Shown piece after piece: positions 26,417-34,429 of a DNA stretch of 64,000 nucleotides. The notes under the pieces were generated by a model. The model had not been told where the DNA came from. It saw only the letters and a program-made list of their open reading frames with translations, and ran no database searches. Source of the DNA: Limnohabitans sp. DM1. GTDB lineage: Bacteria > Pseudomonadota > Gammaproteobacteria > Burkholderiales > Burkholderiaceae_C. The DNA is taken from positions 186,001 through 250,000 of the forward strand of contig NZ_CXOO01000026.1 in NCBI RefSeq assembly GCF_001269385.1, written 5' to 3'. Numbering within the stretch: the stretch's first letter is position 1; each line of letters opens with the position of its first letter. Both the position numbers and the translations under genes were made by a program.

Positions 26417-29275
26417 TCAGTGCGCCTGCTCCCAGTTCGGCCCAAAGCCCACTTCGGCCAGCAGCGGCACTTTCAGATCGGCCACACCCGCCATGATGCG
26501 CGGCACCTCGGTGCGCACCCATTCCACCTCGGCCTCGGGCACTTCAAACACCAATTCATCGTGAACCTGCATGATGACTTTGGTGGCTTTGCCTTGTTCG
26601 TCCAGCGCTTTTTGCACCGCCACCATGCTCAGCTTGATCAGGTCAGCGGCCGTGCCCTGCATGGGCGCGTTGATGGCGGCGCGCTCGGCCCCGGCGCGGC
26701 GCGGGCCGTTGGGGCTGTTGATCTCGGGCAGCATCAGGCGGCGGCCAAACACGGTCTCCACATAGCCCAGCGCCTTGGCCTGCTCGCGGGTGGCGTCCAT
26801 GTAGTGTTTGACACCCGCAAAGCGCTCGAAGTAGCGGGTGATGTAATTCTTGGCGGCGGTGTTGTCGATGCCCAAGGCCTTGGCCAAACCAAACGCGCTC
26901 ATGCCGTAAATCAGGCCGAAGTTGATGGTCTTGGCGTAGCGGCGCTGCTCGCTGCTCACCGTGTCAGGGGTCCCGCCAAACACCTCGGCCGCGGTGGCTT
27001 TGTGCACGTCCAGCCCGTCATGGAAGGCCTTGAGCAAGGCCGCGTCGTCGCTCAGGTGCGCCATGATGCGCAGCTCAATCTGGCTGTAGTCGGCGCTCGC
27101 AATCACGCAGCCTGCGGGGGCCACAAAGGCCTCGCGCACCTTGCGCCCTTCGGCCGTGCGCACCGGGATGTTTTGCAGGTTGGGCTCGTTGCTCGACAAG
27201 CGGCCTGTGACGGCCACGGCTTGTGCATAGTTGGTGTGCACACGCCCCGTTCGCGGCAAAGCCAGCTGCGCCAGCTTGTCGGTGTAAGTGCCTTTGAGCT
27301 TGGAAAGGCTGCGGTGCTCCAGGATGCGGGCGGGCAGCGGGTAGTCTTCGGCCAGTTTCTCCAGCACCTCTTCGTCGGTGCTGCGCGCTCCGGTGGCGGT
27401 TTTCTTGATGACGGGCAGGCCCAGCTTGTCAAAAAAGATCTCGCCCAGCTGCTTGGGGCTGGACAGGTTGAAGGGCTGCCCGGCGATCTCGTAGGCCTCG
27501 GTTTCAAGCTGCACGATGCGCTCGCCCAGCGCCTGGCTTTGTGCGGCCAGCGTGGGCGCATCGATCAGCACGCCGTTGCGCTCAATGCGGTACAGCGCTT
27601 CGCTGGTGGCGATTTCCAGGTCGTAAACGTACTTGAGACCCGCATGCGCCTCGATCTGCGGCCACAGCGCCAAGTGCACGTCCAGGCACTGGTCCGAGTC
27701 TTCGCACGAATAGTGCGCCGCCTTGTCCACGTCCACCTGCGCAAACGGGATCTGGTGCGCACCCTTGCCGCACAGGTCCTCATACGTCACGCCTTTGCGG
27801 CCCACATGGCGCTCGGCAAGACTGGAGAGGCCATGCGGTTTGTGCACTTCAAGCACGTAGCTTTCGAGCATGGTGTCGTGCGCATAGCCCTGCACCTCAA
27901 TGCCATGGTTGGCAAACACATGGCGGTCGTATTTGATGTTTTGGCCCAGCTTGTGGCGGGCGGGGTTTTCGAGCCAAGGCTTCAATTTGGCCAGCACATC
28001 GGCCAGAGGCAATTGCTCGGGCGCACCCGGGCCGTTGTGGGCCAACGGGATGTAGGCCGCCTCGCCGGGCGTGACGCTCAGCGAGATGCCCACGATCTCG
28101 GCGCGCATGGCGTCCAAAGAAGTGGTTTCGGTGTCAATGGCGGTGAGCGGGGCTTGCTCGATGCGGGCCAGCCAGGTGTCGAATGCGGCCCAATCGAGAA
28201 CGGTGTCGTATTTCAACTCGCCTTGCACCGAGCTGGCTGCGGTGTCGAGCACGGGGGCAGCTGCAGGCTCCTCGTCAGGTGCCGATCCAAACAAATCCCC
28301 CATGCCCGTGTCTTTGGGCTTGGCGGTTTTGGCTTTGGCCACAGGCGCAGGCACGGCCCCACCCAGCGACTGCACCAGCCCTTTGAAGCCATAGGTTTGG
28401 TAAAAATTGAGCAGCTTGTCTTTGTCCGGCGCGTGCAGGTGCAAGCTGGCGAGCGAGGGCAAATCGGGCACCCAGCCATTCAGGTCGCAATCGGTTTTCA
28501 TGGACACCAAGGCGCGGCCCTTGGGCAGCCAATCCACCGCCTGGCGCAGGTTCTCACCCGCCACGCCCTTGATCTCATGGGCATGCGCCATCAAATTGTC
28601 AAGCGAGCCATATTCCATCAGCCACTTGGCAGCCGTCTTGGGGCCCACCTTGGCCACGCCGGGCACGTTGTCCACCGTATCGCCCACCAGGGTCTGGTAG
28701 TCGATCATGAGCGAGGGCGGCACGCCAAACTCGGCCGTGACGCCGGCCACGTCACGCACCTTGCCGTTCATGGTGTCGATGATGGTGATGTGCTCGTTGA
28801 CCAACTGGCTCAAGTCCTTGTCGCCGCTCGACACGGTGACTTCGATGCCTTGCTGCGCGGCCACATGGGCCAAGGTGGCGATCACGTCGTCGGCTTCCAC
28901 GCCTGGCACGTCCAGCACGGTCCAGCCCATCAGGCGCACCAGCTCGTGGATAGGCTCGATTTGGCTGCGCAAGTCGTCGGGCATGGGGCTGCGGTTGGCT
29001 TTGTACGCGGGGTACAGCTCGTCGCGGAAAGTGGGGCCCTTGGCATCGAACACGCAGGCGGCATAGGTGGCCGGCACATCTTTTCGCAGCCGCTCCATCA
29101 TGTTGATCATGCCGCGAATGGCCCCAGTGGCGGGGCTGCTGGGGTCGCCCGGCACGGCCCGCAGATCGGGCATGGCGTGGAAGGCGCGGTACAGGTAGCT
29201 GGAGCCGTCGACCAGCAGCAAGGCGGGTTTGGCTGAAGAAGTGGGGATGGAAGTGTCTGGATTCGTGTCGCTCAT
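26417..29275 (-). CDS. polA: DNA polymerase I
   Basis: A 952-residue family A polymerase. The N-terminal 5'-3' exonuclease begins LLLVDGSSYLYRAFHAMPDL near residue 18 and includes DVPGVEADDVIATLA and SSGDKDLSQLV. A low-complexity Ala/Pro/Lys linker (about 330-395) leads into the 3'-5' exonuclease, whose Exo I motif AIDTETTSL is intact. Polymerase motif A is ASADYSQIELRIMAHLSDD, motif B RRYAKTINFGLIYGMSAFGL and motif C MQVHDELVFE, so all catalytic aspartates are present. It is slightly longer than E. coli PolI (928) because of the linker. The start is the ATG at 29275. It functions in Okazaki fragment processing and repair. Confidence 0.97.
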   Translation of the reverse strand: MSDTNPDTSIPTSSAKPALLLVDGSSYLYRAFHAMPDLRAVPGDPSSPATGAIRGMINMMERLRKDVPATYAACVFDAKGPTFRDELYPAYKANRSPMPDDLRSQIEPIHELVRLMGWTVLDVPGVEADDVIATLAHVAAQQGIEVTVSSGDKDLSQLVNEHITIIDTMNGKVRDVAGVTAEFGVPPSLMIDYQTLVGDTVDNVPGVAKVGPKTAAKWLMEYGSLDNLMAHAHEIKGVAGENLRQAVDWLPKGRALVSMKTDCDLNGWVPDLPSLASLHLHAPDKDKLLNFYQTYGFKGLVQSLGGAVPAPVAKAKTAKPKDTGMGDLFGSAPDEEPAAAPVLDTAASSVQGELKYDTVLDWAAFDTWLARIEQAPLTAIDTETTSLDAMRAEIVGISLSVTPGEAAYIPLAHNGPGAPEQLPLADVLAKLKPWLENPARHKLGQNIKYDRHVFANHGIEVQGYAHDTMLESYVLEVHKPHGLSSLAERHVGRKGVTYEDLCGKGAHQIPFAQVDVDKAAHYSCEDSDQCLDVHLALWPQIEAHAGLKYVYDLEIATSEALYRIERNGVLIDAPTLAAQSQALGERIVQLETEAYEIAGQPFNLSSPKQLGEIFFDKLGLPVIKKTATGARSTDEEVLEKLAEDYPLPARILEHRSLSKLKGTYTDKLAQLALPRTGRVHTNYAQAVAVTGRLSSNEPNLQNIPVRTAEGRKVREAFVAPAGCVIASADYSQIELRIMAHLSDDAALLKAFHDGLDVHKATAAEVFGGTPDTVSSEQRRYAKTINFGLIYGMSAFGLAKALGIDNTAAKNYITRYFERFAGVKHYMDATREQAKALGYVETVFGRRLMLPEINSPNGPRRAGAERAAINAPMQGTAADLIKLSMVAVQKALDEQGKATKVIMQVHDELVFEVPEAEVEWVRTEVPRIMAGVADLKVPLLAEVGFGPNWEQAH

Positions 29276-29974
29276 GCCCCGATTGTGCATGGGACCACTT
29301 GCACAGATAGGTGTCCGGGCCATGAAAATTCGATGAACAGGAAGATCACACTGCGGAAGATCGGTCGAAAATGCAACGAGCCGCAACACACGACTTTTAT
29401 TGCCCACCATGTGCCCCACATATCGGCTGGCTGTCAATGCACCGTAACAAGGCTGGGGTCTATCAAATGAAGTCTCGAAACCCGCATGAATACTAGGTTC
29501 TTGATTTCATCAACCAGATTTGTTCCCCGGTTTGGTCTTTGCTCCCCCCCTTTTACGGGCTTCGTCATGGCTTTGGCCACTGCTCCGGCATGAGCTCGGA
29601 AAATTTGCCGCTGTCTCATTTACGCACCAGGCAGGCAAAGCACAGGCCCGGCCCACTGGATCACCATGCAGGCAGCACCCTCCTCCAAAACTCGCGCAGG
29701 TAAAAATTCAGGGAACCGGTCGGTTTCCGGAGCGGTTACTCAGAGTTTTGAAGCCCCCCTCCCCCATGGCCACCAGCGAAGGGCTGGGCACCGTGGGCAC
29801 TGGATCACGCCACCGACCTGAACAGCAGCCCCAGCAAGCAACCCGCCCGGCAATCGCTGGCGCAGGGCACCGGGCGGGCCATGGCCACCAGCAGCCGCAC
29901 CAGGTCAGCATCACAGCACCCGCCTGATCCGGGCCGGGCTGGTTCAGCACACCGGGTAGGCCGTGGCCACCAGC
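29276..29974. other. Non-coding left end of the decayed integrative element
   Basis: About 700 bases between polA and the HTH gene without a supported gene. It holds the left 20-base direct repeat (29429-29448), a 16-base copy of TGTTCCCCGGTTTGGT (29521-29536), and three copies of CC(A/G)TGGCCACCAGC at 29764, 29879 and 29961. GGGCTGGGCACCG...ATCACGCC at 29779-29812 resembles bases 31612-31648 at the integrase 3' end, suggesting an older second copy of element DNA. Confidence 0.5.
29429..29448 (+). repeat. Left direct repeat, candidate att site
   Basis: GGCTGTCAATGCACCGTAAC matches bases 32455-32474 at 19 of 20 positions in the same orientation. The two copies bracket the TA genes and the broken integrase, and the right copy lies between the integrase and ssrA, where an attachment site is expected. 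Confidence 0.6.
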
Positions 29975-30550
29975 TCAGACGCAAGCAACAACCACAGACG
30001 GACAAAACCGCCCGTGGGCGGTTTGTTGCAGGGGTTGCCGTGGATGCAGGTTCAGGCTGCTAAGGGGAGCGCGTATGGCCCGTGGCGTGGTACGTGTGGT
30101 GGTTCGTGCGGGTTTGACCGAGGCCTCTGTGCTGGCCTGCCAACCTTTGGCCGTCTCGCTCAGGGTCACGGTGAAGCGTTCGGATTCATTCAAGGCCGTG
30201 ACGATGTTTTTGACCTGTTCGTGTCCGTTGGTGTGGGCCGTGTAGAACAGGCGAATCATGGCGTCTGCCATTTTGGGCACCCGCCCGGTTTTCTCCCACA
30301 GGGCCACAGCCTGCCCACTCACACCCAGCATTTGCCCCAGGCTGGGCTGGGACAACATCAGGCCGTTTCGCAGGTAACGGAATTCGGCCCCTGTCAGCTT
30401 GGATGGTTTCTTGGTCAGGGCCGTGCAAATGGTTGGCGTCAAGCCTTGCAGGTCATCAATCGCCACCGCTTGACCATAGGGTTTTTTTTGCACCCGGTAG
30501 CCGTTGACAAGCCGCACGTTTTGCAAGCCCCCGTCTGTGTAGTGGTACAT
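29975..30550 (-). CDS. Helix-turn-helix (XRE-like) regulator in the decayed element
   Basis: A 191-residue protein. The N-terminal part (YHYTDGGLQNVRLVNGYRV) is followed by KLTGAEFRYLRNGLMLSQPS and LGQMLGVSGQAVALWEKTGR, a clear HTH of the XRE/YgiT-antitoxin style. The last 40 residues are basic and low-complexity (PARTTTRTTPRAIRAPLSS) and run through a hairpin that looks like a terminator (30005-30024), so the native C-terminus was probably shorter. Start chosen at the ATG at 30550, seven bases after GGAG; another ATG lies two codons upstream. It is downstream of yefM-yoeB on the same strand. Confidence 0.7.
   Translation of the reverse strand: MYHYTDGGLQNVRLVNGYRVQKKPYGQAVAIDDLQGLTPTICTALTKKPSKLTGAEFRYLRNGLMLSQPSLGQMLGVSGQAVALWEKTGRVPKMADAMIRLFYTAHTNGHEQVKNIVTALNESERFTVTLSETAKGWQASTEASVKPARTTTRTTPRAIRAPLSSLNLHPRQPLQQTAHGRFCPSVVVACV
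30005..30024. terminator. Hairpin AAACCGCCC/GGGCGGTTT inside the HTH gene 3' end
   Basis: Perfect 9-base arms with a 2-base loop; on the minus strand the right side continues into TTTTG. It looks like a Rho-independent terminator but sits 30 bases upstream of the HTH stop codon. Confidence 0.5.
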
Positions 30551-30607
30551 GGTCATTCTCCAATCAGTAACGCAGTGACAACAATTCCAGCCCCGGCGCT
30601 GGTTGGC

Positions 30608-30871
30608 TCAGTCGTCATAGTGAAAGCGACAGGCCACGATCAACACAGACACTTCATCGGCTTCGTAAACCAGACGGTTGGTGTCATCGATGCGCCTTGA
30701 CCAAAACCCCGCCAAGTTGCCCACCAGGGGCTCGGGCTTGCCTATTCCTTCAAATGGATCGCGGCAAGCGGCATCGATCAGGGCGTTGATTCGCTTTAGT
30801 GTTTTTCGGTCTTGCCCTTGCCACCAGGTGTAGGCGTCCCAGCCGTCAGGGGTGAATCGAACCTCTCTCAT
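30608..30871 (-). CDS. yoeB: YoeB-family mRNA interferase toxin (Txe/YoeB)
   Basis: An 87-residue RelE-superfamily toxin of the YoeB type: VRFTPDGWDAYTWWQGQDRK at residues 4-23, KRINALIDAACRDPFEGIGK near 26-45 with the catalytic Glu of the DPFEG box, and the C-terminal SRRIDDTNRLVYEADEVSVL ending CRFHYDD, where Arg, His and Tyr of the YoeB active site are all present. These toxins cleave ribosome-bound mRNA. It overlaps the antitoxin gene by 4 bases (ATGA). All key residues look intact, so the pair is probably active despite decay of the surrounding element. Confidence 0.93.
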   Translation of the reverse strand: MREVRFTPDGWDAYTWWQGQDRKTLKRINALIDAACRDPFEGIGKPEPLVGNLAGFWSRRIDDTNRLVYEADEVSVLIVACRFHYDD

Positions 30872-31122
30872 GCGTCTATCAGGTTGCGCCGCTTGGCCTT
30901 ACCGGCTTTGGCTTGGTCAACAGACCGCATCAGGGCGCGGGCGTTGGCCGGGCTTGAAAGCAGGTAAAGCGTTTCCTGAATGGATGAATATGCCTGTTCA
31001 GACAGGATCACGGCGTTGCCCCCTTCACGCCTGTGAATCAGCGTAGGGGCTTGATCGTCAATCACTTGATCAATCACCGCTTTGAGTGAGTTACGGGCAT
31101 CGGTGTAGCTAATCACTTGCAT
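30868..31122 (-). CDS. yefM: YefM-family antitoxin (Phd/YefM)
   Basis: An 84-residue antitoxin. The N-terminal Phd/YefM DNA-binding fold is unmistakable: MQVISYTDARNSLKAVIDQV, DDQAPTLIHRREGGNAVILS and EQAYSSIQETLYLLSSPANA. The C-terminal tail (RALMRSVDQAKAGKAKRRNL) would wrap the toxin. It normally represses its own promoter together with YoeB. The start is the ATG at 31122; the longer open frame upstream runs through the promoter and is rejected. It forms an operon with yoeB, whose start overlaps its stop. Confidence 0.94.
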   Translation of the reverse strand: MQVISYTDARNSLKAVIDQVIDDQAPTLIHRREGGNAVILSEQAYSSIQETLYLLSSPANARALMRSVDQAKAGKAKRRNLIDA

Positions 31123-31130
31123 GGTGGGAA

Positions 31131-31149
31131 CCTGTTCAGGTAGTTGAAC
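31131..31149. promoter_or_regulatory. Candidate YefM-YoeB operator
   Basis: Two overlapping palindromes, CCTGTTCAGG (31131-31140) and GTTCAGGTAGTTGAAC (31134-31149), cover the predicted transcription start of yefM, the place where YefM-YoeB complexes bind to repress themselves. Confidence 0.4.
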
Positions 31150-31153
31150 ATCT

Positions 31154-31182
31154 ATTTTAAGGGCACAGGCCCGGCCATGCAA
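31154..31182 (-). promoter_or_regulatory. Predicted sigma-70 promoter of yefM-yoeB
   Basis: On the minus strand TTGCAT and TAAAAT are separated by exactly 17 bases, placing the transcription start around 31147, 25 bases before the yefM ATG. Spacing and hexamers fit the consensus well. Confidence 0.55.
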
Positions 31183-31582
31183 AGCGCCGCCGAAGGCGGG
31201 GCCATGGGGGAAACCCTTTTCGCGACCATTTCCGGGGCGGTCTATTGCAGGCCGTGGCCCTGCGGTAGTGGGCACCGGGCAAGGGCACCCCGGGCGGGAA
31301 TCAATCGAGCCACCAGCAGCAGCAAGGGCAAAGGGCACAGGACAGGGCAATGCATGGGGCAAAAATGAAGGATTGAAGGGGCTGAATGTATATGTATGAG
31401 TAATTTTTTCACATATTGATATTGCCCCCGCACTGTCCCCGCTTCGTCCCCGTTTTGTCCCCGCACCTCAAACCGCTGTAAACCCGCATAAAACCTCAGT
31501 TCTTCCAATTTGTCCCCGCTGTCCCCGCACTTTTTCAAAATAGCAGCCACCAAAAATCGCAAGCACACCGCCGGAGCGCAAA

Positions 31583-31606
31583 AAAACCGCCTCGGTCGGC
31601 GGTTTT
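31583..31606. terminator. Bidirectional Rho-independent terminator
   Basis: AAAACCGCC and GGCGGTTTT form perfect 9-base arms around TCGGTC, with A and T tracts on both sides. It lies just downstream of the integrase remnant on the minus strand. Confidence 0.75.
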
Positions 31607-31635
31607 CGCTGGGGCTGGGCACCGGGGCAGGGCTG

Positions 31636-32389
31636 CATCACGCCGCCCTGTGCGCCTCCAGGTCGATCACGTTCCCCTGTGTCAGCCGGTCCACGTAATC
31701 GGCCCACAGTTGAATCTGTTCAAACCGTTTTTTGATGTATAGGGTCCGGTTGTAGCTTCGCCCGTTGGCATCCTTCACGGCATGGGCTAGGTTCGCTTCA
31801 ATGGCCAGGGGGTGCGCGTCCAATTCGTCAACCATCGCATCAGTTCGCCAAACCGGGCAGGCTCGGTGATCGCTGCAAAGTGACCTTTAACCCGGGGTGT
31901 CAGCCTAGCCTTCAAGCCCTCGGTAATGTTCCTGTATTGGGGTGGGGCCATGGGCAACCGGTGTTTGAACACCTGCCCCGCCGTGTCCAGGACTCGCCGG
32001 GCCGCTTCCATTGCGCCGGGTTCGCGTGGCGTGGTTCTCACTCCAGCCCGGTTCCTGCACAGCGAACCATCCCAGGGCAACAGACTTGAAGGTGTCGCCG
32101 TCCGGGTTGCTGGCCTTCAGCTTTTCCAGCTTCCTCGCTTGGACTGGATCAACCCCCTCCCCCTTCAGCGCCTTTGCAGCATCTCGAGCTTTGCCGGCCT
32201 CTACAACATTGACAGCCGGGTAAGACCCCAGCGCCATACGCCCTTCTTTGCCGTCTTGGTAGGTCTTCCAAAACCAGCGTTTTGACCCAGCTGGGGAAAC
32301 CTCCAGGTAAAGCCCCTCGGCATCGGTCAGGCGTAGGCGTTTTTGTCAGCGGGACACAAGGGGTTTTTGCATTGAACATCGGTCAGCAT
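31636..32389 (-). pseudogene. int: P4-type tyrosine integrase remnant (frameshifted, catalytic core deleted)
   Basis: Pieces of one integrase are spread over three frames. The start region (MLTDVQCKNPLCPADKNAYA, from 32389) is cut by a TGA and resumes one frame over with LTDAEGLYLEVSPAGSKRW, the DUF4102 domain, then ALGSYPAVNVVEAGKARDAA. A second shift near 32040 leads to ARRVLDTAGQVFKHRLPMAP and ARLTPRVKGHFAAITEPARF. A third reading ends with LAHAVKDANGRSYNRTLYIK and WADYVDRLTQGNVIDLEAHR, the usual C-terminus. The segment with the catalytic Arg and HxxR box is missing, and total length is about 250 codons against about 400 for intact members. Lying next to ssrA is typical for this integrase class. 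Confidence 0.85.
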
Positions 32390-32454
32390 CGGGGGCGTTC
32401 TCTCAGTTGTGCAGGGGGCTGATTGTTCCCCGGGATGTTCCCCGGTTTGGTTCC

Positions 32455-32474
32455 GGCTGTCAATGCACCTTAAC
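32455..32474 (+). repeat. Right direct repeat, candidate att site
   Basis: GGCTGTCAATGCACCTTAAC, one mismatch from bases 29429-29448. It lies between the integrase start (32389) and the 3' end of ssrA (32559). TGTTCCCCGGTTTGGT at 32436-32451 is also shared with the left end (29521-29536), but in a different order relative to the 20-mer. Confidence 0.6.
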
Positions 32475-32514
32475 GAACGTCACCGGACTGCAAACCCTTG
32501 ATTTCCCAATGAAA

Positions 32515-32547
32515 AAGGGCGTTTACTGGATGCCAGTAAACGCCCTT
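32515..32547 (-). terminator. Rho-independent terminator of ssrA
   Basis: On the minus strand AAGGGCGTTTACTGG pairs perfectly with CCAGTAAACGCCCTT across a 3-base loop and runs into a T tract. It begins 12 bases after the CCA end of tmRNA. Confidence 0.9.
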
Positions 32548-32558
32548 GGAAGTGCATA

Positions 32559-32947
32559 TGGTGGAGCTGGGGGGATTTGAACCCCCGTCCATAAGTCTTT
32601 TTCGTACAGTTCTACATGTGTAGTCGTCTGATTTGAATCTCGCCAAATGCACCGCGCAGCGACACGCTGAACATCCAGCCAGCACCCTTTTTTCTCACAC
32701 CACCCCAAGGTACCCGAGGTGATGCCAGCCCATATGTTTTACCTTGCAGCCAGGACTTTGGGGGCTTTAACACCCTCATCACCCTAACCCAGCCTATCGG
32801 CCAACTGTTGCAAGGCTCACCGGATTAAGCGGCGAGTGCGAAACGTTCGTCGTTTGCAGTTAGTTTTTTTTCCGAAGATTAACGAGGATCAGAACCTCGA
32901 CATGCCCTGCCACGCGTCCGAACCCATGTCGAAACCAGTGCAGCCCC
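32559..32947 (-). ncRNA. ssrA: Transfer-messenger RNA (tmRNA)
   Basis: A 389-nt tmRNA, which rescues stalled ribosomes and tags incomplete proteins. The 5' end GGGGCTGCACTGGTTTCGAC and the 3' end GGTTCAAATCCCCCCAGCTC followed by CACCA form the tRNA-like domain with encoded CCA. The tag frame runs 32857 to 32825 and encodes ANDERFALAA and TAA, the tag of many Burkholderiales. The CGACTACACATGTAG stretch belongs to the 3' part. Open frames seen across it are not genes. It is flanked by its own promoter in the gph 3' end and a strong terminator, and the neighbouring integrase remnant probably used this locus as an insertion site. Confidence 0.97.
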
Positions 32948-32957
32948 TAAGGGACGT

Positions 32958-32984
32958 ATTTTAGGCGCTCTTGAGGAATTTCAA
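32958..32984 (-). promoter_or_regulatory. Predicted promoter of ssrA
   Basis: TTGAAA and TAAAAT with a 15-base spacer on the minus strand, the -10 hexamer ending 10 bases before the tmRNA 5' end. The -10 box includes the TAA stop codon of gph. Spacer is shorter than ideal. Confidence 0.5.
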
Positions 32985-33626
32985 GAGGTCCATCGGTGAA
33001 TCAATGTGCAAATGGGCATTCCAGCGCGAAATATCGCTCTGTTGGCCCAAATACCCATAGGTGGCGGCCACGGTGCCCATGCCTGCAGCCAGGCCTGCGA
33101 CGATGTCGCGCTCGTCGTCGCCAACGTACACGCAACGCGCCGGGTCAATCGATAACCGCCGTGCAGCCTCAAACAAAGGCTCGGGGTGCGGTTTGGCGTG
33201 GGGTGTGGTGTTGCCGCTGACGATGGCGCCGGCCGTGGCAAACAAAGGAATAGCCGCGGTCAGCGGGTCGGTGAATCGGCTGGATTTGTTGGTGACCACG
33301 CCCCAGGGCAGCCCCAAGGCCACTAGGCGTTCGATCATTTCAACCACGCCGTCGAAGATGCGGGTTCGTTCGGTCATGCAGTTTTCGTAGGTGACGAAAA
33401 ACTCTTCTTTCATGACCTCAAAATCGGGGTGCTCGGGTGTCATGCCAAAGGCAAGGCCCAGCATACCCCGGGCTCCGGCGCCGGCCATGGGCCGGTAGTG
33501 CTCGAGTGAAAGGGACGACAAACCGCGTGCCACACGCATTTGGTCCACGGCTGCACCCAGATCAGGCGCGCTGTCTATGAGGGTGCCGTCGAGATCAAAC
33601 AAGACGGCTTGAGCGTTGTGGAACAT
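32961..33626 (-). CDS. gph: Phosphoglycolate phosphatase (HAD superfamily)
   Basis: A 221-residue HAD hydrolase of the Gph type. Motif I is VLFDLDGTLIDSAPDL near residues 8-23 with both catalytic aspartates, motif II WGVVTNKSS near 112, and motif III/IV CVYVGDDERDIVAG near 165. It dephosphorylates 2-phosphoglycolate from DNA repair and oxygenase side reactions; related HAD enzymes cannot be wholly excluded. The ATG at 33626 lies 2 bases after the ubiG stop, and ubiG-gph is a common pair in betaproteobacteria. The TTG six codons upstream is less likely as a start. Confidence 0.9.
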   Translation of the reverse strand: MFHNAQAVLFDLDGTLIDSAPDLGAAVDQMRVARGLSSLSLEHYRPMAGAGARGMLGLAFGMTPEHPDFEVMKEEFFVTYENCMTERTRIFDGVVEMIERLVALGLPWGVVTNKSSRFTDPLTAAIPLFATAGAIVSGNTTPHAKPHPEPLFEAARRLSIDPARCVYVGDDERDIVAGLAAGMGTVAATYGYLGQQSDISRWNAHLHIDSPMDLLKFLKSA

Positions 33627-33628
33627 GG

Positions 33629-34339
33629 TCAGGCTTTCCGGCAAGCGAGCAAATAATTCACGCTGGTGTCCTGGCTAAGCCAATAGCGTTTGGTTAAGGG
33701 GTTGTATTCCATGCCCTTGAAGCCTTTGGCGTCCAGCCCGAAATCACGCGCCCAAGTGGTCAACTCACTGGGCTTGATCAGGCGGGCAAATTCGTGGGTG
33801 CCCTTGGGCAGCAAATTGAGGATGTATTCGGCCCCGACGATGGCAAACAAAAAGGATTTGGGATTGCGGTTGAGCGTAGAAAAGAACACCCAGCCACCGG
33901 GTTTGACCAGTTGGGCGCAGGCTTTGACGACGGCAGAGGGGTCGGGCACGTGTTCCAGCATTTCCATGCAGGTGACCACATCGAACTGCTCGGGTTGTTC
34001 TTCTGCCAGCCCTTCTGCGCTGAGTTCGCGGTATTGCACACCTTGAGTGCCCGCTTCCAGAGCATGCAATTGGGCCACCTTGAGGGATTTTATGGCCAGA
34101 TCAATGCCCAAAACCTGCGCACCTTTGCGGGCCATGGCATCGGCCAAAATGCCGCCACCACAACCAATGTCCACGACATTCAGGCCTGTCAAGGGCACCA
34201 AGCTGTTGATCCACTCCAGGCGCAGCGGGTTGATCTGGTGCAAGGGACGAAATTCGCTTTCAGGGTCCCACCAGCGGTGGGCCAGGTCAGAAAACTTGGC
34301 CAGTTCGGCCGGATCAACGTTGGAATGGCTTGTAGTCAT
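33629..34339 (-). CDS. ubiG: Ubiquinone biosynthesis O-methyltransferase
   Basis: A 236-residue SAM-dependent O-methyltransferase that acts twice in ubiquinone biosynthesis. N-terminal [20 protein letters not shown] and [10 protein letters not shown] are diagnostic of UbiG. SAM motif I is [16 protein letters not shown] near residue 55, then [12 protein letters not shown], the post-[14 protein letters not shown] near 122 and the hydrophobic [20 protein letters not shown] of the membrane-interacting segment near 155. The ATG at 34339 is preferred over a longer open frame. It sits between the ompA terminator and gph, and is probably co-transcribed with gph. Confidence 0.96.
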   Translation of the reverse strand: MTTSHSNVDPAELAKFSDLAHRWWDPESEFRPLHQINPLRLEWINSLVPLTGLNVVDIGCGGGILADAMARKGAQVLGIDLAIKSLKVAQLHALEAGTQGVQYRELSAEGLAEEQPEQFDVVTCMEMLEHVPDPSAVVKACAQLVKPGGWVFFSTLNRNPKSFLFAIVGAEYILNLLPKGTHEFARLIKPSELTTWARDFGLDAKGFKGMEYNPLTKRYWLSQDTSVNYLLACRKA

Positions 34340-34384
34340 GAGACTGATTGTCGGTGAACAGCTGCACGACATGAACGACAGACG

Positions 34385-34414
34385 AAAAAAAGCCCCATCG
34401 CTGGGGCTTTTTTT
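34385..34414. terminator. Rho-independent terminator downstream of ompA
   Basis: AAAAAAAGCCCC-ATCGCT-GGGGCTTTTTTT lies 15 bases after the ompA stop, with A and T tracts on both sides. Confidence 0.88.
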
Positions 34415-34429
34415 CGGTCTTGTCAAAGA

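Larger units (their letters stand above)
31123..31635. other. Intergenic region between yefM and the integrase remnant
   Basis: 513 bases holding the yefM promoter and operator (31131-31182) and a strong hairpin (31583-31606). A minus-strand frame (31242-31622) is open but contains low-complexity Leu/Pro/Ala text without a recognised domain; it looks like decayed element DNA. Repeats of GTCCCCG on the plus strand (31430-31530) are typical of phage/plasmid-derived remnants. Confidence 0.45.

Noticed and set aside
26420-29236. 938-codon open frame on the plus strand opposite polA
   Set aside because: Antisense shadow of polA in GC-rich DNA; residues are His/Gln/Leu-rich without domains, and polA motifs are perfect on the other strand.
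31242-31707. Minus-strand frames between yefM and the integrase remnant
   Set aside because: Low-complexity text with no domain; likely decayed element DNA.
32470-32708. Short frames across the tmRNA gene
   Set aside because: They are accidental readings of ssrA and its terminator.
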